Assembly (NCBI RefSeq): GCF_964355755.1
Contig: NC_092680.1
Span: forward strand, 14,113,001 to 14,177,000
Reading direction: 5' to 3'
Length of the DNA: 64,000 bases
Source of the DNA: Antedon mediterranea
Lineage: Eukaryota > Echinodermata > Crinoidea > Comatulida > Antedonidae
A program made the position numbers and the translations under genes. Numbering within the stretch: the first letter of the stretch is position 1; each line of letters opens with the position of its first letter. The notes below the pieces were generated by a model. The model was not told the DNA's origin. It was given only the letters and a program-made list of their open reading frames with translations, and ran no database searches. Below, one piece after another: positions 51,698 to 64,000 of this stretch.

Positions 51698-51809
51698 AAA
51701 TTGTCAACAAGAAGCAGATAATGAAGCCACCGATGGATGTGATGTTGATGTAACTGACGGAATCCAACTACACCATGCGTACGAAAAATTTATATTGACT
51801 CAAACGTAA
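51698..51809 (+). CDS. Candidate alternative terminal exon of the small membrane-protein gene, copy 1
   Basis: Acceptor TTTTATTGTTAG|A at 51697/51698; the frame is open to TAA at 51807-51809. Its entry phase equals that of exon 5, so exon 4 (ending in GG) could splice to either. It would encode NCQQEADNEATDGCDVDVTD then GIQLHHAYEKFILTQT. The end resembles exon 5: YEKFI(L/S)TQT-stop against YEQQLISTQK-stop, and the DNA after both stops reads AAGTTA. It may thus be a diverged duplicate of exon 5. It is alternatively readable from ATG at 51609 as a short independent frame. No transcript evidence. Confidence 0.45.
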
Positions 51810-51885
51810 GTTAATGAACAACTTCCTGGTTTTACCATACGTATATATATTTCTCTCTTGTCTGTATTGTTATTCTTAACGCTTT

Positions 51886-53323
51886 ATTAGGTTATATGCA
51901 TTATCATGCATATGACCTCTTGATTCTGTCAAAATCTTTGTTTATTTATTCTTTCCTTAGCACTATTTTGTCCGTGAATTATCTTGATATCAGTTTCATC
52001 TAGCTAAGTCAATTTTTCAGAGTATATTCCTTATGGCCAGGAATCGATGTGGTTATGTTTTCACGGTGCGCAATCAAACATTACGCGGTCTACGCGCGAT
52101 TTAATGAAATCACGTTTGTAATCATATCTTCACAAGCATGAATCATTTTTAAACAAAATTTGGTACTCATAAATGTCAGGTCATATTTCATCATATGGCA
52201 ATACGATTACGTGTGTAGCGCATATAACGCATGCGTACGCGCGCTTAAAATGTTCAAAATTGTCAGAATTTATTTTTGATGAAATTAGACTACGTTTCAG
52301 GCAATTTTAAGCGTTTAAAAAACTACCATGAGTGCAGATTTTTGCGCGTCAAACGTTAATACGCACTTTTTTTGTCCGATTACTGTTGTATAACCTTTCT
52401 TTGATAATATCATCATATTTTATTCACTTTTCAACGCGAAACAGCGTTATACGAGCAAGTTAACGAGGTAAGTTAACAAAATGGTAAAAATATGCTAAAT
52501 TTTAAAATTAATATATATCGTTAGAATGCTCGGGAACACCAATTTTTTATTTCATTTTCTTGAAGTGTATGTATCATATGTATTATTTATTATGAAATTA
52601 AGAGAAAAAAAGTTGATTAAGTCATCATTAATGGCATATTAAATTTAAAAAAAATTATTTTGACAATCAAACAAATTATAACATTTTCTTAGGCCGAAAT
52701 AACAAACTTAACATTAACTTTCTTCCTTAAGAAGTTCATATATTAAAGTTAAAAGTATATAGTTTGACAGTGCATCATTTGTTTACATTTTAAAGATGTC
52801 ATCATAGTAAAAAATTATAATTCATTGCGGTATGTAATAATCTATTTTCACCAAACTGGTTACTGCATAGTAAATACACGGAGGAATTTTTCTACAACTT
52901 TTAGTCAGTTGTGTATGGCTCGATGGTCTGTGCTCGTGTCTATGGCATTCAAGGTACCGAGATCGAGTCTCACCTTGGGAAACGAAATAATATTTTTTTT
53001 TATTATCCGTATTGTTTGTTCAAATTTATTTCTTAGTGTATAGATTATACACATGATTTATAATGAAATCTAGATAAAAAGTAACTTATGTCTTTATTAT
53101 TATGTAACAACAAATGTGGTTTATGACATTATACGCATATGGATCTTTGATCGGATTGTGATACCAGCTATGGTGTTCGCGTTAGCAAGGTCCTATCATA
53201 TATTATAAATAATTAAAGATTCTGAGAAAACCAATCAATCAATATATCTTTTAAAAATCAATTATCTTTATTTAAATCAATGCATATAACCTATAATTCG
53301 TCATAGTGACGAATTAAATCTAG
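51886..53323 (+). mobile_element. Helitron-like block A (class 1 ends) in array unit 1, with a tRNA-like region
   Basis: The 5' side has an inverted repeat GGTTATATGCAT / ATGCATATGACC at 51890-51918, comparable to the 5' palindrome at 26164-26195. The 3' side has AATTCGTCA TAG TGACGAATT then AAATCTAG. At 52912-52976 TGGCTCGATGG and GATCGAGTCTC resemble tRNA box A and box B. Copy B (53324 onward) repeats this block from TTTATTTATTC. Corresponding blocks occur in units 2 and 3. Confidence 0.65.
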
Positions 53324-54541
53324 TTTATTTATTCTTTCCTTAGCACTATTTTGTCCGTGAATTATCTTGATATCAGTTTCATCTATCTAAGTCAATTTTT
53401 CAGAGTATATTCCTTATGGCCAGGAATCGATGTGGTTATGTTTTCACGGTGCGCAATCAATCATTATGCGGTCTACGCGCGATTTAACGAAATCACGTTT
53501 GTAATCATATCTTCACAAGCATGAATCACAATTAAACAAAATTTGGTACTCATAAATGTCAGGTCATATTTCATCATATGGCAATACAATTACGTGCGTA
53601 GCGCATATAACGCTTGCGTACGCGCGCTTAAAATGTTCAAAATTGTCAAAATTTATTTTCGATGAAATTAGAGTACGTTTCAGGCAATTTTAGGCGTTTA
53701 AAAAATTGCCATGAGTGCGCAGATTTTTGCCCGATTTCTGTTTTACAGTCTTTCTTTAATAATATCATCATATTTGATCCACTTTTCAACTCGAAATTGC
53801 GTTATACGAGCACGTCAAAAGTGACAGGCTACGCACGTATAAGTTAACAAAATGGTGAAAATATGCTAAATTTTAAAATTAATATATATCGTCAGAATGC
53901 TGGGGAACACCTATTTTTTTGTTTCATTTTCTTGAAGTGTATGTATCATATGTTTGATTTATTATCAAATTAAGAGAACAAAAGTTTATTAAGTCTTCAT
54001 TAATTGCATATTAAATTTAAAAAAAATTATTTCGACAATCAAACAAATTATGACATTTTCTTAGGCCGAAATAACAAACTTAACATTAACTTTCTTTCTT
54101 AAGAAGTTCATCATCATTTTTTTACATTTTTAAAGATGTCATCATAGTAAATAATTATAATTCATTGCGGTATGTAATAATCTATTTGCACCAAAGTGGT
54201 TACTGCATAGTAAATACACAGAGGAATTTTTCTACAACTTTTAGTCAGTTGTGTATGGCTCGATGGTCTGTGCTCGTGTCTATGGCATTCAAGGTACCGA
54301 GATCGAGTCTCACCTTGGGAAACGAAATAAGATTTTTTTTTTTTATTATCCGTATTGTTTGTTCAAATTTATTTCTTAGTGTATAGATTATACACATGAT
54401 TTATAATGAAATCTAGATAAAAAGTAACTTATGTCTTTATTATTATGTAACAACAAATGTGGTTTATGACATTATACGCATATGGATCTTTGACCGGATT
54501 GTGATACCGGCTAAGGTGTTCGCGTTAGCAAGGTCCTATCA

Positions 54542-55858
54542 TCTATATATAAATTATGGTTAATTCTGACATAGGCGAGCACAATGCAAAAACTTCGGTA
54601 CAAATTTCCGCCTTGGATACCTACCTTATCTATCCGAGATGTACCGCGAAACGTAGATTTGATAACATTAGTGTGCACGCCGACGCTATTGTTCCATATT
54701 TATATCTTAGGAAGATATTATAAAGAGTTTTTTAACAACATTTATGATTTCAACATTGGATTTTCCTCTCAATTTCAATTCTTCCCGGTCAAAGTAATTT
54801 CCGGGTTTAAGATAAGTTCACCTTAGTTTCAAATATTTTCTCTCTTTTATACACAAGGGAGCAGTTAAAATAATAGATTTGACCCTAAAGGTGGCACTTT
54901 CCATCAATCAATACAGTGTCCCTTTGGAAGACGAAAAAAAAATTGGCCATTAATCATAGCCATTTCAGTTTTTTGTTTATTTTAAAACATACCACACTTG
55001 TGTGAAGGTACAGTAGTTAAATAATAGGAATTATACTGCAAATTAATAAAGATCAAATTAAATATACGCCATAAAGAATCAGAATATATTGTGGGGAATA
55101 GTATTATAAAATTACATAGGGAGATTTGATAAGACATTTTTCGAGTGAAATCCCGATAGCTGAGTTTTATTGAGTAAGCTTGCAGGAATAACTGTAGGCT
55201 ATCTTCCTGTGTCCCGTTAGGACCGAGATGTCTGCCCATGTTGCAAGCCGTAATGTCTTCTTTCTTGGGCCCACTCTGTCACGGCAGTTAGTTTCAAAAG
55301 ATGATTAAATTAAATAATGTATTAATAATTATTAGGATGGTATTCATTTGAATAAACGCCTCTCCAATAAAACATCACTTTGAATAATAACAACCCCCCT
55401 CCCCACCCCACAACCCAACTATCTAATAAACGTCCATCCACATATTTATAATAACACAATTTTAATATTTGTAGTAGAATTCACCGCACTGTTATCTGCA
55501 ATTTACCAAGCATTTGTTATTCTTTTTAACCACTTTTCATATCTATGAGAGGATTTCATTTGATTATAAATGTTACCATATTATTAGAACTAAAAAATTT
55601 AAAATATATCCCTCGAATAAGCAACTCCCTCAAATGACCTCCGCCTCCCCAAAGGGCCCTACCAAACAATAAAAACTATACTTTAAAATGTTATTAATCA
55701 TCTAAAACACTTTGAAACAAAGTAGTTTAGTTTTACGAATGTCAAGCATTTTCAATAATGGTAACCGACAGAAAATGTATAAGGAGAACATTATCATTCC
55801 GAGAACCATCGTCTACACTTCCTAGAGGGGGAGCGAGCGAAGCGAGCTCACCCTCTAG
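54542..55858 (+). mobile_element. Complete non-autonomous Helitron (class 2), copy in unit 1, 1317 bp
   Basis: Begins A|TCTATATATAAATTATGG and ends GAGCGAAGCGAGCTCACCCTCTAG-type sequence followed by T. The 3' end folds as CTAGAGGG/CCCTCTAG with GAGC/GCTC inside. The sister block A reads CCTATCATATATTATAAATA without the insert (53207-53226), so the element lies precisely between A and T with no target duplication, as expected of Helitrons. No protein coded. Confidence 0.92.
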
Positions 55859-56014
55859 TATATTATAAATAATTACAGATTCTGAGAAAATCAATCAATC
55901 AATATATCTTTTAAAAATCAATTATCTTTATTTAAATCAATGCATATAACCTATAATTCGTCATATAGTGACGAATTAAATCTAGTTCTCTTTTTATAAT
56001 GGTTTTATTGTTAG

Positions 56015-56126
56015 AAATTGTCAACAAGAAGCAGATAATGAAGCCACCGATGGATGTGATGTTGATGTAACTGACGGAATCCAACTACACCATGCGTACG
56101 AAAAATTTATATCGACTCAAACGTAA
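56015..56126 (+). CDS. Candidate alternative terminal exon, copy 2
   Basis: Same acceptor, frame and stop as 51698-51809. One visible difference changes the end from FILTQT to FISTQT, which is closer to LISTQK of exon 5. Confidence 0.4.
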
Positions 56127-58890
56127 GTTAATGAACAACTTCCTGGTTTTACCATACGTATATATATTTCTCTCTTGTCTGTATTGTTATTCTTAACGCT
56201 TTATTAGGTTATATGCATTATCATGCATATGACCTCTTGATTCTTTCAAAATCTTTGTTTATTTATTCTTTCCTTAGCACTATTTTGTCCGTGAATTATC
56301 TTGATATCAGTTTCATCTAGCTAAGTCAATTTTTCAGAGTATATTCCTTATGGCCAGGAATCGATGTGGTTATGTTTTCACGGTGCGCAATCAAACATTA
56401 CGCGGTCTACGCGCGATTTAATGAAATCACGTTTGTAATCATATCTTCACAAGCATGAATCATTTTTAAACAAAATTTGGTACTCATAAATGTCAGGTCA
56501 TATTTCATCATATGGCAATACGATTACGTGTGTAGCGCATATAACGCATGCGTACGCGCGCTTAAAATGTTCAAAATTGTCAGAATTTATTTTTGATGAA
56601 ATTAGACTACGTTTCAGGCAATTTTAAGCGTTTAAAAAACTACCATGAGTGCAGATTTTTGCGTGTCAAACGTTAATACGCACTTTTTTTGTCCGATTAC
56701 TGTTGTATAACCTTTCTTTAATAATATCATCATATTTTATTCACTTTTCAACGCGAAACAGCGTTATATGAGCAAGTTAACGAGGTAAGTTAACAAAATG
56801 GTAAAAATATGCTAAATTTTAAAATTAATATATATCGTTAGAATGCTCGGGAACACCAATTTTTTATTTCATTTTCTTGAAGTGTATGTATCATATGTAT
56901 GATTTATTATGAAATTAAGAGAAAAAAAGTTGATTAAGTCATCATTAATGGCATATTAAATTTAAAAAAAATTATTTTGACAATCAAACAAATTATAACA
57001 TTTTCTTAGGCCGAAATAACAAACTTAACATTAACTTTCTTCCTTAAGAAGTTCATATATTAAAGTTAAAAGTATATAGTTTGACAGTGCATCATTTGTT
57101 TACATTTTAAAGATGTCATCATAGTAAAAAATTATAATTCATTGCGGTATGTAATAATCTATTTGCACCAAACTGGTTACTGCATAGTAAATACACGGAG
57201 GAATTTTTCTACAACTTTTAGTCAGTTGTGTATGGCTCGATGGTCTGTGCTCGTGTCTATGGCATTCAAGGTACCGAGATCGAGTCTCACCTTGGGAAAC
57301 GAAATAATATTTTTTTTTATTATCCGTATTGTTTGTTCAAATTTATTTCTTAGTGTATAGATTATACACATGATTTATAATGAAATCTAGATAAAAAGTA
57401 ACTTATGTCTTTATTATTATGTAACAACAAATGTGGTTTATGACATTATACGCATATGGATCTTTGATCGGATTGTGATACCAGCTATGGTGTTCGCGTT
57501 AGCAAGGTCCTATCATATATTATAAATAATTAAAGATTCTGAGAAAACCAATCAATCAATATATCTTTTAAAAATCAATTATCTTTATTTAAATCAATGC
57601 ATATAACCTATAATTCGTCATAGTGACGAATTAAATCTAGTTTATTTATTCTTTCCTTAGCACTATTTTGTCCGTGAATTATCTTGATATCAGTTTCATC
57701 TATCTAAGTCAATTTTTCAGAGTATATTCCTTATGGCCAGGAATCGATGTGGTTATGTTTTCACGGTGCGCAATCAATCATTATGCGGTCTACGCGCGAT
57801 TTAACGAAATCACGTTTGTAATCATATCTTCACAAGCATGAATCACAATTAAACAAAATTTGGTACTCATAAATGTCAGGTCATATTTCATCATATGGCA
57901 ATACAATTACGTGCGTAGCGCATATAACGCTTGCGTACGCGCGCTTAAAATGTTCAAAATTGTCAAAATTTATTTTCGATGAAATTAGAGTACGTTTCAG
58001 GCAATTTTAGGCGTTTAAAAAATTGTCATGAGTGCGCAGATTTTTGCCCGATTTCTGTTTTACAGTCTTTCTTTAATAATATCATCATATTTGATCCACT
58101 TTTCAACTCGAAATTGCGTTATACGAGCACGTCAAAAGTGACAGGCTACGCACGTATAAGTTAACAAAATGGTGAAAATATGCTAAATTTTAAAATTAAT
58201 ATATATCGTCAGAATGCTGGGGAACACCTATTTTTTGTTTCATTTTCTTGAAGTGTATGTATCATATGTTTGATTTATTATCAAATTAAGAGAACAAAAG
58301 TTTATTAAGTCTTCATTAATTGCATATTAAATTTAAAAAAAATTATTTCGACAATCAAACAAATTATGACATTTTCTTAGGCCGAAATAACAAACTTAAC
58401 ATTAACTTTCTTTCTTAAGAAGTTCATATATTAAAGTTAAAAGTATATAGTTTGACAGTGCATCATTTTTTTACATTTTTAAAGATGTCATCATAGTAAA
58501 AAATTATAATTCATTGCGGTATGTAATAATCTATTTGCACCAAAGTGGTTACTGCATAGTAAATACACAGAGGAATTTTTCTACAACTTTTAGTCAGTTG
58601 TGTATGGCTCGATGGTCTGTGCTCGTGTCTATGGCATTCAAGGTACCGAGATGGAGTCTCACCTTGGGAAACGAAATAAGATTTTTTTTTTTTATTATCC
58701 GTATTGTTTGTTCAAATTTATTTCTTAGTGTATAGATTATACACATAATTTATAATGAAATCTAGATAAAAAGTAACTTATGTCTTTATTATTATGTAAC
58801 AACAAATGTGGTTTATGACATTATACGCATATGGATCTTTGACCGGATTGGGATACCGGCTAAGGTGTTCGCGTTAGCAAGGTCCTATCA

Positions 58891-60207
58891 TCTATATATA
58901 AATTATGGTTAATTCTGACATAGGCGAGCACAATGCAAAAACTTCTCTACAAATCTCCGCCTTGGATACCTACCTTATCTATCCGAGATGTACCGCGAAA
59001 CGTAGATTTGATAACATTAGTGTGCACGCCGACGCTATTGTTCCATATTTATATCTTAGGAAGATATTATAAAGAGTTTTTTAACAACATTTATGATTTC
59101 AACATTGGATTTTCCTCTCAATTTCAATTCTTCCCGGTCAAAGTAATTTCCGGGTTTAAGATAAGTTCACCTTAGTTTCAAATATTTTCTCTCTTTTATA
59201 CACAAGGGAGCAGTTAAAATAATAGATTTGACCCTAAAGGTGGCACTTTCCATCAATCAATACAGTGTCCCTTTGGAAGACGAGAAAAAAATTGGCCATT
59301 AATCATAGCCATTTCAGTTTTTTGTTTATTTTAAAACATACCACACTTGTGTGAAGGTACAGTAGTTAAATAATAGGAATTATACTGCAAATTAATAAAG
59401 ATCAAATTAAATATACGCCATAAAGAATCAGAATATATTGTGGGGAATAGTATTATAAAATTACATAGGGAGATTTGATAAGACATTTTTCGAGTGAAAT
59501 CCCGATAGCTGAGTTTTATTGAGTAAGCTTGCAGGAATAACTGTAGGCTATCTTCCTGTGTCCCGTTAGGACCGAGATGTCTGCCCATGTTGCAAGCCGT
59601 AATGTCTTCTTTCTTGGGCCCACTCTGTCACGGCAGTTAGTTTCAAAAGATGATTAAATTAAATAATGTATTAATAATTATTAGGATGGTATTCATTTGA
59701 ATAAACGCCTCTCCAATAAAACATCACTTTGAATAATAACAACCCCCCTCCCCACCCCACAACCCAACTATCTAATAAACGTCCATCCACATATTTATAA
59801 TAACACAATTATAATATTTGTAGTAGAATTCACCGCACTGTTATCTGCAATTTACCAAGCATTTGTTATTCTTTTTTACCACTTTTCATATCTATGAGAG
59901 GATTTCATTTGATTATAAATGTTACCATATTATTAGAACTAAAAAATTTAACATATATCCCTCGAATAAGCAACTCCCTCAAATGACCTCCGCCTCCCCA
60001 AAGGGCCCTACCAAACAATAAAAACTATACTTTAAAATGTTATTAATCATCTAAAACACTGTGAAACAAAGTAGTTTAGTTTTACGAATGTCAAGCATTT
60101 TCAATAATGGTAACCGACAGAAAATGTATAAGGAGAACATTATCATTCCGAGAACCATCGTCTACACTTCCTAGAGGGGGAGCGAGCGAAGCGAGCTCAC
60201 CCTCTAG
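58891..60207 (+). mobile_element. Class 2 Helitron, copy in unit 2, 1317 bp
   Basis: Same length and ends as 54542-55858; the flanks are the same, so it was copied with the unit rather than inserted again. Confidence 0.92.
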
Positions 60208-60363
60208 TATATTATAAATAATTACAGATTCTGAGAAAATCAATCAATCAATATATCTTTTAAAAATCAATTATCTTTATTTAAATCAATGCATATAACC
60301 TATAATTCGTCATATAGCGACGAATTAAATCTAGTTCTCTTTTTATAATGGTTTTATTGTTAG

Positions 60364-60475
60364 AAATTGTCAACAAGAAGCAGATAATGAAGCCACCGAT
60401 GGATGTGATGTTGATGTAACTGACGGAATCCAACTACACCATGCGTACGAAAAATTTATATCGACTCAAACGTAA
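60364..60475 (+). CDS. Candidate alternative terminal exon, copy 3
   Basis: Same acceptor, frame and stop as copies 1 and 2, encoding the FISTQT ending. Confidence 0.4.
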
Positions 60476-63045
60476 GTTAGTGAACAACTTCCTGGTTTTA
60501 CCATACGTATATATATTTCTCTCTTGTCTGTATTGTTATTCTTAACGCTTTATTAGGTTATATGCATTATCATGCATATAACCTCTTGATTCTGTCAAAA
60601 TCTTTGTTTATTTATTCTTTCCTTAGCACTATTTTGTCCGTGAATTATCTTGATATCAGTTTCATCTAGCTAAGTCAATTTTTCAGAGTATATTCCTTAT
60701 GGCCAGGAATCGATGTGGTTATGTTTTCACGGTGCGCAATCAAACATTATGATGAAATTAGACTACGTTTCAGGCAATTTTAAGCGTTTAAAAAACTACC
60801 ATGTGTGCAGATTTTTGCGTGTCAAACGTTAATACGCACTTTTTTTGTCCGATTACTGTTGTATAACCTTTCTTTAATAATATCATCATATTTTATTCAC
60901 TTTTCAACGCGAAACAGCGTTATACGAGCAAGTTAACGAGGTAAGTTAACAAAATGGTAAAAATATGCTAAATTTTAAAATTAATATATATCGTTAGAAT
61001 GCTCGGGAACACCAATTTTTTATTTCATTTTCTTGAAGTGTATGTATCATATGTATGATTTATTATGAAATTAAGAGAAAAAAAGTTGATTAAGTCATCA
61101 TTAATGGCATATTAAATTTAAAAAAAATTATTTTGACAATCAAACAAATTATAACATTTTCTTAGGCCGAAATAACAAACTTAACATTAACTTTCTTCCT
61201 TAAGAAGTTCATATATTAAAGTTAAAAGTATATAGTTTGACAGTGCATCATTTGTTTACATTTTAAAGATGTCATCATAGTAAAAAATTATAATTCATTG
61301 CGGTATGTAATAATCTATTTGCACCAAACTGGTTACTGCATAGTAAATACACGGAGGAATTTTTCTACAACTTTTAGTCAGTTGTGTATGGCTCGATGGT
61401 CTGTGCTCGTGTCTATGGCATTCAAGGTACCGAGATCGAGTCTCACCTTGGGAAACGAAATAATATTTTTTTTTATTATCCGTATTGTTTGTTCAAATTT
61501 ATTTCTTAGTGTATAGATTATACACATGATTTATAATGAAATCTAGATAAAAAGTAACTTATGTCTTTATTATTATGTAACAACAAATTTGGTTTATGAC
61601 ATTATACGCATATGGATCTTTGATCGGATTGTGATACCAGCTATGGTGTTCGCGTTAGCAAGGTCCTATCATATATTATAAATAATTAAAGATTCTGAGA
61701 AAACCAATCAATCAATATATCTTTTAAAAATCAATTATCTTTATTTAAATCAATGCATATAACCTATAATTCGTCATAGTGACGAATTAAATCTAGTTTA
61801 TTTATTCTTTCCTTAGCACTATTTTGTCCGTGAATTATCTTGATATCAGTTTCATCTATCTAAGTCAATTTTTCAGAGTATATTCCTTATGGCCAGGAAT
61901 CGATGTGGTTATGTTTTCATGGTGCGCAATCAATCATTATGCGGTCTACGCGCGATTTAACGAAATCACGTTTGTAATCATATCTTCACAAGCATGAATC
62001 ACAATTAAACAAAATTTGGTACTCATAAATGTCAGGTCATATTTCATCATATGGCAATACAATTACGTGCGTAGCGCATATAACGCTTGCGTACGCGCGC
62101 TTAAAATGTTCAAAATTGTCAAAATTTATTTTCGATGAAATTAGAGTACGTTTCAGGCAATTTTAGGCGTTTAAAAAATTGCCATGAATGCGCAGATTTT
62201 TGCCCGATTTCTGTTTTACAGTCTTTCTTTAATAATATCATCATATTTGATCCACTTTTCAACTCGAAATTGCGTTATACGAGCACGTCAAAAGTGACAG
62301 GCTACGCACGTATAAGTTAACAAAATGGTGAAAATATGCTAAATTTTAAAATTAATATATATCGTCAGAATGCTGGGGAACACCTATTTTTTGTTTCATT
62401 TTCTTGAAGTGTATGTATCATATGTTTGATTTATTATCAAATTAAGAGAACAAAAGTTTATTAAATCTTCATTAATTGCATATTAAATTTAAAAAAAATT
62501 ATTTCGACAATCAAACAAATTATGACATTTTCTTAGGCCGAAATAACAAACTTAACATTAACTTTCTTTCTTAAGAAGTTCATATATTAAAGTTAAAAGT
62601 ATATAGTTTGACAGTGCATCATTTTTTTACATTTTTAAAGATGTCATCATAGTAAAAAATTATAATTCATTGCGGTATGTAATAATCTATTTGCACCAAA
62701 GTGGTTACTGCATAGTAAATACACAGAGGAATTTTTCTACAACTTTTAGTCAGTCGTGTATGGCTCGATGGTCTGTGCTCGTGTCTATGGCATTCAAGGT
62801 ACCGAGATCGAGTCTCACCTTGGGAAACGAAATAAGATTTTTTTTTTTATTATCCGTATTGTTTGTTCAAATTTATTTCTTAGTGTATAAATTATACACA
62901 TGATTTATAATGAAATCTAGATAAAAAGTAACTTATGTCTTTATTATTATGTAACAACAAATGTGGTTTATGACATTATACGCATATGGATCTTTGACCG
63001 GATTGTGATACCGGCTAAGGTGTTCGCGTTAGCAAGGTCCTATCA

Positions 63046-64000
63046 TCTATATATAAATTATGGTTAATTCTGACATAGGCGAGCACAATGCAAAAACTTC
63101 GGTACAAATCTCCGCCTTGGATACCTACCTTATCTATCCGAGATGTACCGCGAAACGTAGATTTGATAACATTAGTGTGCACGCCGACGCTATTGTTCCA
63201 TATTTATATCTTAGGAAGATATTATAAAGAGTTTTTTAACAACATTTATGATTTCAACATTGGATTTTCCTCTCAATTTCAATTCTTCCCGGTCAAAGTA
63301 ATTTCCGGGTTTAAGATAAGTTCACCTTAGTTTCAAATATTTTCTCTCTTTTATACACAAGGGAGCAGTTAAAATAATAGATTTGACCCTAAAGGTGGCA
63401 CTTTCCATCAATCAATACAGTGTCCCTTTGGAAGACGAAAAAAAAATTGGCCATTAATCATAGCCATTTCAGTTTTTTGTTTATTTTAAAACATACCACA
63501 CTTGTGTGAAGGTACAGTAGTTAAATAATAGGAATTATACTGCAAATTAATAAAGATCAAATTAAATATACGCCATAAAGAATCAGAATATATTGTGGGG
63601 AATAGTATTATAAAATTACATAGGGAGATTTGATAAGACATTTTTCGAGTGAAATCCCGATAGCTGAGTTTTATTGAGTAAGCTTGCAGGAATAACTGTA
63701 GGCTATCTTCCTGTGTCCCGTTAGGACCGAGATGTCTGCCCATGTTGCAAGCCGTAATGTCTTCTTTCTTGGGCCCACTCTGTCACGGCAGTTAGTTTCA
63801 AAAGATGATTAAATTAAATAATGTATTAATAATTATTAGGATGGTATTCATTTGAATAAACGCCTCTCCAATAAAACATCACTTTGAATAATAACAACCC
63901 CCCTCCCCACCCCACAACCCAACTATCTAATAAACGTCCATCCACATATTTATAATAACACAATTATAATATTTGTAGTAGAATTCACCGCACTGTTATC
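63046..64000 (+). mobile_element. Class 2 Helitron, copy in unit 3 (cut by the window end)
   Basis: Starts A|TCTATATATAAATTATGG as in the other units; the 3' terminus lies beyond the window. Confidence 0.9.

Larger units (their letters stand above)
51669..55985 (+). repeat. Tandem array unit 1 (4317 bp)
   Basis: Starts inside host sequence at TTCTCTTTTTATAATGG and ends at a Helitron-type 3' terminus (GTGACGAATTAAATCTAG). Contents in order: candidate exon, spacer, a class 1 Helitron-like block A (to 53323), a second copy B (from 53324) that carries a complete class 2 Helitron (54542-55858), then the shared 3' end. Units 2 and 3 are nearly identical. Unit 1 lacks about 31 bp in copy B (near 54113) that units 2 and 3 have. 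Confidence 0.95.
55986..60334 (+). repeat. Tandem array unit 2 (4349 bp)
   Basis: Nearly identical to unit 1 from its first base; the junction with unit 1 is AAATCTAG|TTCTCTTTTT. It contains all unit 1 components, including both internal blocks and the class 2 Helitron. Confidence 0.95.
60335..64000 (+). repeat. Tandem array unit 3 (incomplete, runs off the window)
   Basis: Starts at CTAG|TTCTCTTTTT. It has a deletion of about 193 bp near 60750 relative to units 1 and 2 (the GCGGTCTACGCGCGATTT part of block A). Otherwise nearly identical. Confidence 0.95.

Noticed and set aside
51609..51809. Separate 66-codon secreted peptide gene starting at 51609
   Set aside because: Possible, but the acceptor at 51697 with matching phase and the similarity to exon 5 make an alternative terminal exon the better reading; only the part from 51669 is repeated in the array, so the signal-like start is not.
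52825..53043. 72-codon frames beginning MRYVIIY, repeated six times in the array
   Set aside because: They span a tRNA-like region inside Helitron-like DNA and are repeated only because the DNA is repeated; no protein family is recognised.
54982..55239. 85-codon minus-strand frames beginning MGRHLGPNG in each array unit
   Set aside because: Part of the non-coding class 2 Helitron; the older copy at 32450-32600 does not keep the frame.

Overview
This is an AT-rich animal (metazoan) genomic window. Its genes have many small exons with GT-AG introns, and most of the remaining DNA is decayed transposable elements. Protein similarity points to a marine invertebrate deuterostome. The abundant AGGCCTAG-type tracts remind me of echinoderm genomes, but that is an impression rather than a proof. 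Nothing here looks bacterial, and I see no CRISPR array, rRNA or intact tRNA gene.

Layout. 1-3020 is a 16-bp minisatellite. It is followed at 3298-4200 by the last two coding exons of an acid-sphingomyelinase-like phosphodiesterase (SMPDL3 family), so the array probably lies in an intron of that gene. 5778-21247 holds a complete VPS45 gene (Sec1/Munc18 family) in 15 coding exons, 554 codons plus stop. Its introns carry a 920-bp fold-back element (intron 1), a 20-bp tandem repeat (intron 3), a small MITE, LINE 3' ends, a 770-bp Mutator-type fold-back element with a 9-bp target duplication inside a LINE relic (intron 10), and further inverted-repeat elements. 22265-23840 is a decayed minus-strand pseudogene joining a PNMA-like Gag fragment to a Mutator-like transposase. 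24-33 kb is a mosaic of LINE, Helitron-like and hAT-like remnants.

33016-43485 is one large DNA transposon of about 10.5 kb. It has terminal inverted repeats of about 340-350 bp and a perfect 6-bp target duplication (TCTAAG). It carries a plus-strand three-exon gene whose product resembles the region preceding HECT domains in repetitive HECT-type proteins, a HECT C-lobe-like fragment, and a broken minus-strand IS3/retroviral-type DDE integrase. It has split an older Helitron, whose halves lie at about 32189-33015 and 43486-43673.

43.7-48.3 kb is repeats: a roughly 200-bp tandem array hit by a TA-flanked MITE, a tRNA-like SINE head, and dispersed short elements. 48490-51602 is a five-exon gene for a small type I membrane protein of 154 aa. 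From 51669 to the window end there is a tandem array of nearly identical units of about 4.3 kb. Each unit contains a possible alternative terminal exon of that gene plus Helitron-like DNA, and each unit ends at a CTAG|T junction typical of a Helitron 3' terminus. I read this as rolling-circle-associated amplification that carried a host exon. It is the most unusual structure in the window.
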